Source: Paracoccaceae bacterium
GTDB lineage: Bacteria > Pseudomonadota > Alphaproteobacteria > Rhodobacterales > Rhodobacteraceae
Length of the DNA: 5,317 nucleotides
Direction: 5' to 3'
NCBI GenBank assembly: GCA_021767525.1
Contig: JAASTF010000236.1
Location: 1-5,317 of the forward strand
The position numbers were made by a program, and so were the translations under genes. Positions 1 to 5,317 of this stretch are shown in pieces. The notes below the pieces were generated by a model. It was not told where the DNA came from, did not search any database, and was given only the letters and a program-made list of their open reading frames with translations. The stretch's first letter is position 1, and each line of letters starts with the position of its first letter.

Positions 1-351
1 ACCACCGTCAAAACCCGGTTCCGCGCCTCGCATTTCCCGTTCACCGAACCCTCGGCCGAGGTCGACATCCAGTGTTCGTGGCAGGATGGCACCGTCAAGG
101 TGGGCGAGGGCGACGACTGGCTTGAGGTTCTGGGCAGCGGCATGGTGCACCCCAAGGTGCTGCGGGCCGGCGGGATCGATCCGGACGAATGGCAAGGCTT
201 TGCCTTCGGCATGGGGATCGACCGGATCGCGATGCTGAAATACGGCATTCCCGACCTGCGCGCGTTTTTCGACAGCGATCTGCGCTGGCTGCGGCATTAC
301 GGGTTCTCGGCGTTGGACGTGCCGACGATCCGGGGCGGGCTAAGCCGCTGA
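1..351 (+). CDS. pheS: Phenylalanyl-tRNA synthetase alpha subunit, C-terminal part (partial, 5' end outside window)
   Basis: This is the catalytic alpha subunit of the cytoplasmic alpha2beta2 enzyme that attaches phenylalanine to tRNA-Phe. The frame is open from base 1 and gives 116 residues to a TGA stop; the N-terminal coiled coil and most of the catalytic core lie outside the window. What remains matches the end of the class II synthetase fold. Near residues 7-22 is the motif 2 region FRASHFPFTEPSAEVD. The segment GSGMVHPKVL is at 46-55. Motif 3, GFAFGMGIDRIAML, with its ATP-binding arginine, is at about 66-79. The C-terminal stretch (YGIPDLRAFFDSDLRWLRHYGF) is typical of PheS. There is no sign of a frameshift. 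A strong terminator follows 8 nt after the stop, so the gene ends its own transcript here although its partner pheT lies 1.3 kb downstream. Identification is very secure. Confidence 0.97.
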   Translation, partial: TTVKTRFRASHFPFTEPSAEVDIQCSWQDGTVKVGEGDDWLEVLGSGMVHPKVLRAGGIDPDEWQGFAFGMGIDRIAMLKYGIPDLRAFFDSDLRWLRHYGFSALDVPTIRGGLSR

Positions 352-359
352 CAGGCGGT

Positions 360-399
360 GGCGGAGTTTTCAAGGAAAACTCCGCCGCGTTTTCTTTTT
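360..399 (+). terminator. Rho-independent terminator after pheS
   Basis: A perfect 12-bp inverted repeat pairs GGCGGAGTTTTC (360-371) with GAAAACTCCGCC (375-386) around a 3-nt loop. Three bases after the stem comes a T-rich run, TTTTCTTTTT (390-399). This is the standard layout of an intrinsic terminator reading left to right and would end the pheS transcript. There is no T run on the other side of the stem, so it should work in one direction only. The T run also forms the 5' arm of the next hairpin. Confidence 0.85.
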
Positions 400-410
400 G
401 CAAGAAAACG
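388..410 (+). repeat. Second hairpin abutting the pheS terminator
   Basis: A perfect 9-bp inverted repeat pairs CGTTTTCTT (388-396) with AAGAAAACG (402-410) around the loop TTTGC. It begins two bases after the first stem and absorbs most of the terminator's T run. Both hairpins contain the same GTTTTC/GAAAAC core, so the arms can also pair across hairpins: 372-380 can pair with 389-397 through 9 bp including one G-U. It may be a reinforced terminator or a processing and stability element. No function is proven. Confidence 0.7.
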
Positions 411-449
411 GAACGGCGTGGCCGCCAGCGCATTTCAGGATAAGCCTGC

Positions 450-455
450 AAGGAG
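450..455 (+). promoter_or_regulatory. Shine-Dalgarno site fixing the YrhK-like gene start
   Basis: AAGGAG lies six bases before the ATG at 462. An in-frame GTG at 459 would leave only three bases of spacing, so the ATG at 462 is the better start. Confidence 0.75.
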
Positions 456-461
456 CCTGTG

Positions 462-743
462 ATGCATTTGTTCTCGCATGAAAACCGCCAACGCAACGAC
501 GACACGCGCCGGGTTTATGCCGCGTTCGAATTGGCGCACACGGTCGTCGATTTCCTGGCTGCGGTGTCGTTCCTGGTTGGATCGGTGCTGTTCCTGTTTC
601 CCGAGTACGAGACCCCCGCGATCTGGCTTTTCATAATCGGGTCGGTCTTTTTCTGCGCCAAACCGAGCTTGCGCCTGGCGCGCGAGATCAAGCTGTTGCG
701 GATGGGCCGGATCAAGACTTTGGCCAAGCGCGCACGAGACTGA
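462..743 (+). CDS. YrhK-family small membrane protein
   Basis: This encodes a 93-residue protein of unknown function that resembles the YrhK-like family (PF14145 from memory), whose members are small membrane proteins. The N-terminus is charged and hydrophilic (residues 1-22: MHLFSHENRQRNDDTRRVYA and onward). Two hydrophobic segments follow, at about 26-46 (VVDFLAAVSFLVGSVLFLF) and about 53-67 (AIWLFIIGSVFF). They are separated by a short acidic turn, PEYETP. The C-terminal tail is strongly basic (KPSLRLAREIKLLRMGR...KRARD), which by the positive-inside rule puts both ends in the cytoplasm with a hairpin through the inner membrane. The start at 462 is supported by AAGGAG at 450-455. The gene sits between the pheS terminator and an amidotransferase 105 nt downstream, and nothing in the context assigns a role. 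The family call is from remembered sequence character; the coding call is firm. Confidence 0.85.
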   Translation: MHLFSHENRQRNDDTRRVYAAFELAHTVVDFLAAVSFLVGSVLFLFPEYETPAIWLFIIGSVFFCAKPSLRLAREIKLLRMGRIKTLAKRARD

Positions 744-752
744 GCGCCGGAA

Positions 753-764
753 TCGACATGTCGA
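753..764. repeat. 12-bp perfect palindrome between the YrhK-like gene and the amidotransferase gene
   Basis: TCGACATGTCGA reads the same on both strands and starts nine bases after the YrhK-like stop codon. It is not followed by a T run, so it is not a terminator. It could be a protein-binding site or chance. Confidence 0.45.
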
Positions 765-785
765 AAGTCGCAAGCGGTGCGGAAA

Positions 786-815
786 ATCGCGCGGATCGGC
801 CCCATGATCGCGCGG
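786..815. repeat. Paired 9-bp direct repeat upstream of the amidotransferase gene
   Basis: ATCGCGCGG occurs at 786-794 and again at 807-815, exactly 21 bases apart, which is two turns of DNA. Because CGCGCG is self-complementary, the same bases can also form a stem: 788-792 plus 794-797 with 806-814, one bulged G and an 8-nt loop. The location, 34 bases before the preferred ATG, fits an operator or a leader structure. GC-rich chance similarity is a real alternative. Confidence 0.3.
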
Positions 816-848
816 TTACCTCCTCTTTTGCAGAAAGGGTCCGCGCCG

Positions 849-1748
849 ATGACTGCCATCCTGATTATCGAAGGCAACACGCCCGGATGCGTGAGCCGTG
901 GCATTTCGGGTGCCAGGCCCTTTGTCGATACGCTGGCGCGCCTGCATCCTGCTGTGCAGACGCGGGTTGCCGCGCCTTATGCCATGCCTGTGGCTGTAGG
1001 TGATCTGGGCGGGATTGATGGCGTCATCTTTACCGGATCGGCCGAGCCTTGGTCGGTCGATGCCGCCCAGGCCGCCCCGCAGCGCGCCGCGCTGGAGCTG
1101 GTGCTGCAGGCCGGCCTGCCGGTCTGGGGCAGTTGCAACGGGATGCAGCTGGCGGCCCTTGTGCTGGGCGGGGCGGTAGGCGCCTCGGAGAACGGGCTTG
1201 AGATGGGCATGGCGCGCGACATCTGGATCACGACTGCTGGCCAGTATCACCCGATGCTGGCGGGACGGATGCCCGGCTATGCCGCGCCCTGCGTGCACCG
1301 GGACGAGGTGACGCGCCTGCCCGACTGCATGACCTTGCTGGCGGGCAACGACCATTCGCCGGTTCAGGCTGTTGCTGTCGAAACCGATGGCATGTGTATC
1401 TGGGGCACGCAGTATCACCCCGAACTGTCGCTGGCAGGCGTCGCCGCCTACCTGCGCGATACGGGCGGGATATTCCACGAACACGGGCCCCTGATCGACA
1501 TGATCGACCTGGTGGCCAGGGCGCCGGACCGGGCGGGTTTGCTGGGCTGCGGGGCCGATGACCTGGCCTTTGATGCGCGCGCCTCGGAACTGGGCGCGTG
1601 GATTGCCCGCGTCGCGCCCGCGCAGCCCCTTTCGCCCGTGGCCGCGATGGGCTATGAGCAGCGCGAACCGTCATTTAACCCGCAGCAGGCCCATGAAATT
1701 CACGCTTTCCTGGCTGAAACGCCATCTGGACACGACCGCGACGCTTGA
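849..1748 (+). CDS. Class I glutamine amidotransferase-like protein with atypical C-terminal tail
   Basis: This 299-residue cytoplasmic protein has the class I glutamine amidotransferase fold (PF00117 type), which hydrolyses glutamine and passes ammonia to an acceptor. The acceptor reaction is unknown. Motifs in order are the first beta strand TAILIIEGN (2-10), DGVIFTGSAEPWSVDA (57-72), the nucleophile elbow WGSCNGMQ with Cys96, HRDEV (150-154), GNDHSPVQA (166-174) and WGTQYHPEL (185-193) with His190 and Glu192. The Cys-His-Glu triad is therefore complete. No synthetase domain is fused. The ATG at 849 is preferred: it has AGAAAGGG at 832-839, and the recognisable fold starts at once. Upstream in-frame starts at 777 (GTG) and 804 (ATG) would add residues that look non-coding. 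Relatives normally end soon after a segment like ASELGAWIARV (about 246-256), whereas this frame runs on for about 40 residues and overlaps pheT by 56 nt, suggesting a lost stop or a frameshift. The family call is firm; the true 3' end is uncertain. Confidence 0.85.
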   Translation: MTAILIIEGNTPGCVSRGISGARPFVDTLARLHPAVQTRVAAPYAMPVAVGDLGGIDGVIFTGSAEPWSVDAAQAAPQRAALELVLQAGLPVWGSCNGMQLAALVLGGAVGASENGLEMGMARDIWITTAGQYHPMLAGRMPGYAAPCVHRDEVTRLPDCMTLLAGNDHSPVQAVAVETDGMCIWGTQYHPELSLAGVAAYLRDTGGIFHEHGPLIDMIDLVARAPDRAGLLGCGADDLAFDARASELGAWIARVAPAQPLSPVAAMGYEQREPSFNPQQAHEIHAFLAETPSGHDRDA

Positions 1749-4092
1749 CGAAATCCTTTATGCCCTGACCGATCTCGGGCTTGAGGTCGAAGAGGTGATC
1801 GACCCCGCCACCGAGCTGGGGGCCTTCACCATCGGCAAGGTGCTTTCGGCCGAAAAGCATCCCGATGCCGACAAGCTCAAGGTCTGCCAGGTGCAGACGG
1901 ATGCGGGCGAGGTCCAGATCATCTGCGGCGCGCCCAACGCGCGCGAGGGCATCACCGTGGTGGTGGCCAAGCCCGGCACCTACGTGCCCGGCATCGACAC
2001 AACGATCCAGGTGGGCAAGATCCGTGGCATCGAAAGCCACGGCATGATGTGTTCCGAGCGCGAGATGGAGCTGTCGGACGAACATGATGGCATTATCGAG
2101 CTTCCCTCGGGCGAGGTGGGACAGGCCTTTACCCATTGGCTTGCGGAAAACGATCCGGTCAAGGTCGACCCGGTTATCGACATCGCCATCACGCCGAACC
2201 GTCAGGATGCGCTGGGGGTGCGGGGCATCGCGCGCGATCTGGCCGCGCGGGGCCTTGGCAAGATGAAGCCGGTGGAAACGCCCAAGATCGACGGGAAATT
2301 CCCGTCGCCCATCAGCATCAGCATCGATGAGGACACCCGCGAAAACGGCTGCGAGGTGTTCGCCGGACGCCTGATCCGTGGCGTCAAGAACGGCCCCAGC
2401 CCGGAATGGCTGCAGGATCAGTTGCGCGCCATCGGCCTGCGACCGATCAGCGCGCTGGTGGATGTGACCAACTTCTTCACCTTCGACCGCAACCGCCCGC
2501 TGCACGTGTTCGATGCCGACAAGGTGCAGGGCAATTTGCGCGTCCACCGCACGCAGGGTGGCGAAACGCTGGTCGGTCTGGATGAAAAGGAATACACCTT
2601 CGGCCCGGGCCAGGTGGTGATTTCCGACGATGCGGGCATCGAATCCATCGCCGGCATCATGGGCGGGCTGGCCACCGGCTGCACTCATGACACGGTGAAC
2701 GTGTTTCTTGAGGCGGCTGTTTGGGATCGCATCCAGATCGCCCATACTGGCCGCGCGCTGAAAATCAATTCCGACGCGCGGTATCGCAACGAACGCGGCA
2801 TCGACCCCGAATACAACATGCAAGCGATCGAGGACGCGACGGCGATGATCCTGGAACTTTGCGGGGGCGAGCCGTCGGATGTGGTGGTTGCGGGCGCCGT
2901 GCCCGACACATCGCGCGCCTACGAGCTGAAACCCGCCCGCGTCAGCAGCCTGGTGGGCATGGACATCCCCGAGGACGAGCAGCGCGCGACGTTGCAGGCT
3001 TTGGGCTTTCGGCTGGAGGGGAACATGGCGTGGGTGCCCAGCTGGCGCCCCGATGTCATGGGCGAGGCCGACCTGGTGGAAGAGGTGGCGCGCGTCGCCT
3101 CTCTGACCAAGCTGGTGGGCAAGCCGATGCCGCGTGCGCAGGTTGGCGTGCCGGCGCCGGTGATGACCACCTCGCAGAAACGCGAGCAGATCGCACGCCG
3201 CACCGCGGCCTCGCTGGGGTATAACGAATGCGTCACCTACAGCTTCATCGACAAAGCGGCGGCGACGCTGTTTGGCGGTGGCGATGACGCAACGATGCTG
3301 GCCAACCCGATCAGCACCGAGATGAGCCATATGCGCCCCGACCTGTTGCCGGGCCTGTTGCAGGCCGCCGCCCGCAATCAGGCGCGCGGCCTTATGGACC
3401 TGGCCTTGTTCGAGGTTGGCCCTGCCTTTTCGGGCGGCGAGCCGGGCGAGCAGCACCAGGCGGTGACCGGCCTGCTGGTCGGCCGCACAGGCCCCAAGGA
3501 CGTGCATGGCGCGGCGCGCGCGGTTGACCTTTATGATGCCAAGGCCGATGCCGAGGCGATCCTGTCGGCCCTGGGCACGCCCGAAAAGGCGCAGATCCTG
3601 CGCAACGGCCCCGACTGGTTCCACCCGGGCCGGCATGGTGTGATCTGCCTGGGCCCGAAAAAGCAACTGGCCGTCTTTGGCGAGCTGCACCCCAAGGTGC
3701 TGCGCCAGATGGATGTGAAAGGCCCCGCCGTGGCCTTTACCCTCTGGCCCGCCGAGGTGCCCGAGCCCAAGAACAAGACCGCCAGCCGTGGCGCGCTGAC
3801 GCTGCATGACCTGCAGGCGGTCGAGCGTGACTTTGCCTTTGTCGTCGACAGCGAGGTCGAGGCGCTGACGCTGGTCAACGCGGCGGCCGGGGCCGACAAA
3901 GCGCTGATCGATCATGTTCGGGTGTTCGACGAATTCATCGGCGGCAGCCTGGGCGAGGGCAAGAAATCGCTGGCCATCACCGTGCGCCTGCAACCCACCG
4001 ACAAGACGCTGAAAGAGGCCGATATCGAGGCGGTCAGCCAAAAGATCGTGGAAAAGGTGACCAAGGCCACCGGCGGCGTATTGCGGGGCTGA
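1693..4092 (+). CDS. pheT: Phenylalanyl-tRNA synthetase beta subunit
   Basis: This 799-residue beta subunit of the alpha2beta2 enzyme binds tRNA-Phe and hydrolyses mischarged Tyr-tRNA. Its length is normal for the bacterial family. The start MKFTLSWLKRHL is the classic PheT N-terminus. An OB-fold tRNA-binding domain covers about 40-150 (HPDADKLKVC at 56-65, IICGAPN at 76-82). The B3/B4 editing domain covers about 210-395 (RPISALVDVTNFF at 250-262, IAGIMGG at 319-325). B5 lies at about 405-480, with SWRPDVMGEADLVEEVARV at 450-468, where Asp454, Asp460, Glu463 and Glu464 match the Mg-binding acidic set of the family. The synthetase-like core covers about 490-690. The ferredoxin-fold anticodon-binding domain covers about 703-798 (AVERDFAFVVD, then RVFDEF). 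The frame is open upstream to 1558, but that part does not look like PheT. The ribosome site is weak (CAGG at 1686-1689) and lies inside the amidotransferase gene, so translational coupling is plausible. No key residue is missing. Confidence 0.98.
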   Translation: MKFTLSWLKRHLDTTATLDEILYALTDLGLEVEEVIDPATELGAFTIGKVLSAEKHPDADKLKVCQVQTDAGEVQIICGAPNAREGITVVVAKPGTYVPGIDTTIQVGKIRGIESHGMMCSEREMELSDEHDGIIELPSGEVGQAFTHWLAENDPVKVDPVIDIAITPNRQDALGVRGIARDLAARGLGKMKPVETPKIDGKFPSPISISIDEDTRENGCEVFAGRLIRGVKNGPSPEWLQDQLRAIGLRPISALVDVTNFFTFDRNRPLHVFDADKVQGNLRVHRTQGGETLVGLDEKEYTFGPGQVVISDDAGIESIAGIMGGLATGCTHDTVNVFLEAAVWDRIQIAHTGRALKINSDARYRNERGIDPEYNMQAIEDATAMILELCGGEPSDVVVAGAVPDTSRAYELKPARVSSLVGMDIPEDEQRATLQALGFRLEGNMAWVPSWRPDVMGEADLVEEVARVASLTKLVGKPMPRAQVGVPAPVMTTSQKREQIARRTAASLGYNECVTYSFIDKAAATLFGGGDDATMLANPISTEMSHMRPDLLPGLLQAAARNQARGLMDLALFEVGPAFSGGEPGEQHQAVTGLLVGRTGPKDVHGAARAVDLYDAKADAEAILSALGTPEKAQILRNGPDWFHPGRHGVICLGPKKQLAVFGELHPKVLRQMDVKGPAVAFTLWPAEVPEPKNKTASRGALTLHDLQAVERDFAFVVDSEVEALTLVNAAAGADKALIDHVRVFDEFIGGSLGEGKKSLAITVRLQPTDKTLKEADIEAVSQKIVEKVTKATGGVLRG

Positions 4093-4103
4093 ACCGCGCC
4101 AGT

Positions 4104-4132
4104 CTGCCCGTTTTTCCGGCAGCGCCGTTTTT
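4104..4132 (+). terminator. Candidate terminator after pheT
   Basis: Two overlapping stems precede a run of five T (4128-4132). One is CTGCC (4104-4108) with GGCAG (4118-4122) across a 9-nt loop. The other is CGGC (4117-4120) with GCCG (4124-4127) across a 3-nt loop, directly abutting the T run. Both cannot form at once. The position, 11 bases past the pheT stop, fits an intrinsic terminator, but each stem is short, so efficiency may be low. Confidence 0.45.
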
Positions 4133-4135
4133 CCG
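4108..4135 (+). repeat. 11-bp direct repeat in the pheT 3' region
   Basis: CCGTTTTTCCG occurs at 4108-4118 and 4125-4135, 17 bases apart. It overlaps the terminator candidate, and both copies carry a T5 run. It may be the result of a small local duplication. Confidence 0.5.
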
Positions 4136-4148
4136 CGAATGCAACACT

Positions 4149-4169
4149 GCGCGAAGCTTGGCTTTGCGC
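4149..4169. repeat. Stem-loop between pheT and the methyltransferase gene
   Basis: GCGCGAAGC (4149-4157) pairs with GCTTTGCGC (4161-4169) through nine base pairs, one of them G-U, around the loop TTG. No T run follows in either direction, so it does not look like a classic terminator. It could protect the pheT mRNA 3' end, lie in the methyltransferase leader or bind a regulator. Confidence 0.5.
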
Positions 4170-4185
4170 GGTCACGCGTTACCAT
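4158..4185 (+). promoter_or_regulatory. Weak sigma-70-like promoter candidate for the methyltransferase gene
   Basis: TTGGCT (4158-4163) and TACCAT (4180-4185) each match four of six consensus bases, with a 16-nt spacer. The -10 element lies 25 bases before the ATG at 4211. The -35 overlaps the loop and right arm of the 4149-4169 stem-loop. This is a pattern guess only. Confidence 0.2.
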
Positions 4186-4210
4186 TGGTTTGTACAGCCT
4201 TCGGTGACGC

Positions 4211-4858
4211 ATGACTCATGGGGACGAGTTTTGGAATGGGGTTGCAGCGCGGTACGCCGCGCGCGACGTGATGGACCCCAAGGCATACGAAGAGACGCTG
4301 GCGCGTACCCGCCATCATTTGTCCGTCGGCGCGCATGTTTTAGAGGTGGGATGCGGCACGGGCGCAACGGCCCTGCGTTTGTCGGATGCTGTGGCCTCTT
4401 ACATCGCGAGCGACCGGTCCCCGGGCATGATCGAACAGGCGGACATGCGTTTGACCGCGGGAAGGGCGCCCAACCTATCGCTGCTCTGCGCCAGCTTGGG
4501 CGAAGATGTTCTGCACGAGGCGGGGCCATTCGATGCGGTGCTGGCCTTCAACCTTCTGCATCTGCTGCCCGATTTGCGTGCAGGTCTGGCTCAGATACAT
4601 GCGCTCACAAAGCCGGGCGGTTTGTTCATTTCGAAAACCCTGTGTCCGCGCGGCGCGTCGATGCCGCTTGGGTATCGTGCCGCTTTTCTGGCCTTGCCCT
4701 TGTTACAGCGGATGGGAAAACTGCCGCCGGGATTCCGGCGCCTTGCTGTGGATGAGTTGGACGCCGAAATCATCCGGGCCGGTTTCGAGATCATTGAAAC
4801 CGGTTGTTACCCGGAACGTCCCCCGGGCCGGTTCGTCGTTGCGCGGCGCGTTGAGTAG
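4211..4858 (+). CDS. Class I SAM-dependent methyltransferase
   Basis: This 215-residue cytoplasmic enzyme transfers a methyl group from S-adenosylmethionine to an unknown acceptor. It shows the Rossmann-type fold of the Methyltransf_11/25 families. Motif I, VLEVGCGTGATAL, lies at 43-55 and forms the SAM-binding glycine loop. The strand-two acidic residue is Asp68 in YIASDRSPGMIEQ. The motif FDAVLAFNLLHLLPD is at 107-121, and the post-motif strand KPGGLFISKT is at 134-143. The N-terminus (GDEFWNGVAARYA...YEETLARTRHHL) is a common lead-in for small single-domain enzymes of this class. The ATG at 4211 is the first possible start, because a TGA lies in frame at 4205-4207. The Shine-Dalgarno match is poor (CGGTGA), so translation may be weak. 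Stop is TAG. It probably has its own promoter after the pheT terminator. Small molecule, quinone or lipid substrates are all possible; nothing in the context chooses between them. Confidence 0.9.
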   Translation: MTHGDEFWNGVAARYAARDVMDPKAYEETLARTRHHLSVGAHVLEVGCGTGATALRLSDAVASYIASDRSPGMIEQADMRLTAGRAPNLSLLCASLGEDVLHEAGPFDAVLAFNLLHLLPDLRAGLAQIHALTKPGGLFISKTLCPRGASMPLGYRAAFLALPLLQRMGKLPPGFRRLAVDELDAEIIRAGFEIIETGCYPERPPGRFVVARRVE

Positions 4859-4981
4859 GAAACTCGAAAAAGGCCCTTTGATTGTCGTGGGCTGACCGTG
4901 CTGAAATAATGACACTTGAGGCAGGCCGGCAACGGATTCAGTAGGGTTTGGGGATGTCTCAATGACCGAGCTGGCCATGAA

Positions 4982-4997
4982 CCGCGCTATAGCGTGG
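4982..4997. repeat. Imperfect palindrome upstream of ytoQ
   Basis: CCGCGCTATAGCGTGG has a perfect 10-bp core, CGCTATAGCG (4985-4994), flanked by one mismatch and two more matched pairs. The AT centre resembles a -10 element and lies about 55 bases before the ytoQ ATG. It could be a repressor site over a promoter. No good -35 is visible, so function is uncertain. Confidence 0.35.
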
Positions 4998-5037
4998 CAC
5001 GCAAAGTGGGATGCTGTTATCAGGCCGGGGCAAGAAA

Positions 5038-5043
5038 CGGAGG
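5038..5043 (+). promoter_or_regulatory. Shine-Dalgarno site deciding the ytoQ start
   Basis: CGGAGG lies five bases before the ATG at 5049. It supports that start over the in-frame upstream ATGs at 4962 and 4977 and the out-of-frame ATG at 5044. Confidence 0.75.
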
Positions 5044-5048
5044 ATGCG

Positions 5049-5317
5049 ATGCTAAAGGTTTATCTGTCGGGCGAAATCCACACCGATTGGCGCGAGCAAA
5101 TCATCGAGGGCGCGCAGGGCCTGGACGTGGAGTTTTCCAGCCCCGTCACCGATCACGCCGCCAGCGACGATTGCGGCGTGGCCATCCTGGGCGCCGAGGA
5201 TGACAAGTATTGGCACGACCACAAGGGTGCGATGGTGAACGCCATCCGCACCCGCAAGGGGCTGGTCGATGCGGATGTGGTCGTCGTGCGGTTCGGCGAG
5301 AAATACAAGCAATGGAA
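5049..5317 (+). CDS. ytoQ: YtoQ-family protein, N-terminal part (partial, runs off window)
   Basis: The first 89 residues of a YtoQ-family protein are present, and the gene continues past the window end. The family (TIGR03646/PF11071 from memory) is conserved, is annotated by similarity as a nucleoside 2-deoxyribosyltransferase-like protein, and has no role I can state with confidence. Visible hallmarks are the opening strand MLKVYLSGEIHTDWR (1-15), the segment FSSPVTDHAASDDCG (29-43), GAEDDKYWHDHKGA (48-61), and ADVVVVRFGEKYKQW (75-89). The last is a buried beta strand followed by a charged turn. The start at 5049 has a good ribosome site (CGGAGG at 5038-5043) and agrees with the usual family N-terminus. 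The same frame stays open upstream to 4920, and starting at 4962 would add 29 residues (MTELAMNRAIAWHAKWDAV...), which do not look like the family. There is no signal peptide or membrane segment. Confidence 0.88.
   Translation, partial: MLKVYLSGEIHTDWREQIIEGAQGLDVEFSSPVTDHAASDDCGVAILGAEDDKYWHDHKGAMVNAIRTRKGLVDADVVVVRFGEKYKQW

Larger units (their letters stand above)
4859..5048. other. Intergenic region between the methyltransferase gene and ytoQ
   Basis: About 190 bases with no convincing gene, strong terminator or RNA gene. It holds an imperfect palindrome (4982-4997), the ytoQ ribosome site, and a frame joined to ytoQ that stays open from 4920. Ending the methyltransferase transcript would rest on only a weak GGCCC/GGGCT pairing near 4874-4893, which I do not call. 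Confidence 0.5.

Noticed and set aside
358..462. A GTG-initiated 34-codon frame with four Phe codons, ending in TGATG at the YrhK-like start; a possible phenylalanine leader peptide
   Set aside because: There is no usable ribosome site before the GTG, and two of the Phe codons (391, 397) come from the terminator T run. The known pheST attenuator leader is described in gammaproteobacteria. It is suggestive only because it lies by pheS.
777..848. Upstream starts (GTG 777, ATG 804) for the amidotransferase
   Set aside because: The added residues carry no family resemblance. The ATG at 849 has the AGAAAGGG site and starts directly with the first strand of the fold.
816..1484. A 222-codon - strand frame opposite the amidotransferase gene
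   Set aside because: It is a shadow of the real gene: no recognisable motif, and composition typical of antisense frames.
1558..1692. Upstream extension of the pheT frame to an ATG at 1558
   Set aside because: The 45 added residues are Arg/Pro-rich and lie over the amidotransferase coding frame. The family N-terminus MKFTLSWL is at 1693.
1675..4212. An 845-codon open frame on the - strand, antisense to all of pheT
   Set aside because: It mirrors the codon structure of pheT in GC-rich DNA. The translation is rich in His, Gln, Arg and Ala in a way typical of antisense reading, and it shows no recognisable domain. pheT explains the region fully.
1..5317. Mobile element, CRISPR array, tRNA or rRNA gene, or toxin-antitoxin pair
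   Set aside because: I saw no transposase or integrase motifs, no regularly spaced repeats, no tRNA-like or rRNA-like sequence and no matching small gene pair. The genes present are housekeeping or conserved single genes.

Overview
The window is a GC-rich stretch of what is very probably an alphaproteobacterial chromosome. Rhodobacterales is the best guess, from the YrhK-like membrane protein, the YtoQ protein, the split pheS/pheT arrangement and the style of the proteins; this is recognition from memory, not a database result. All convincing genes are on the + strand, and nothing convincing is seen on the - strand.

Layout. The 3' end of pheS (phenylalanyl-tRNA synthetase alpha subunit) enters from the left and stops at 351. 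It is followed by a strong rho-independent terminator hairpin and a second, abutting hairpin (360-410). Next come a 93-residue YrhK-family membrane protein (462-743), a class I glutamine amidotransferase-like protein (849-1748) and full-length pheT (1693-4092). The amidotransferase frame runs 56 nt into pheT. After pheT there is a modest terminator candidate and another stem-loop. A class I SAM-dependent methyltransferase follows (4211-4858), then about 190 nt without a convincing gene, then the 5' part of a ytoQ-family gene (5049 to the window end).

How the genes relate. PheS and PheT form the alpha2beta2 enzyme that charges tRNA-Phe. Here their genes are separated by two unrelated genes and a terminator, so they are probably not expressed from one simple transcript. 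The YrhK-like gene, the amidotransferase and pheT lie head to tail and could be co-transcribed, with pheT translation possibly coupled to the amidotransferase. The methyltransferase and ytoQ look like separate units.

This is mostly ordinary housekeeping sequence, and I found no convincing undescribed system. The points most worth a second look are the amidotransferase/pheT overlap with its apparently stop-lost C-terminal tail, the four-arm hairpin set after pheS, and several small palindromes and repeats in the gaps between genes.
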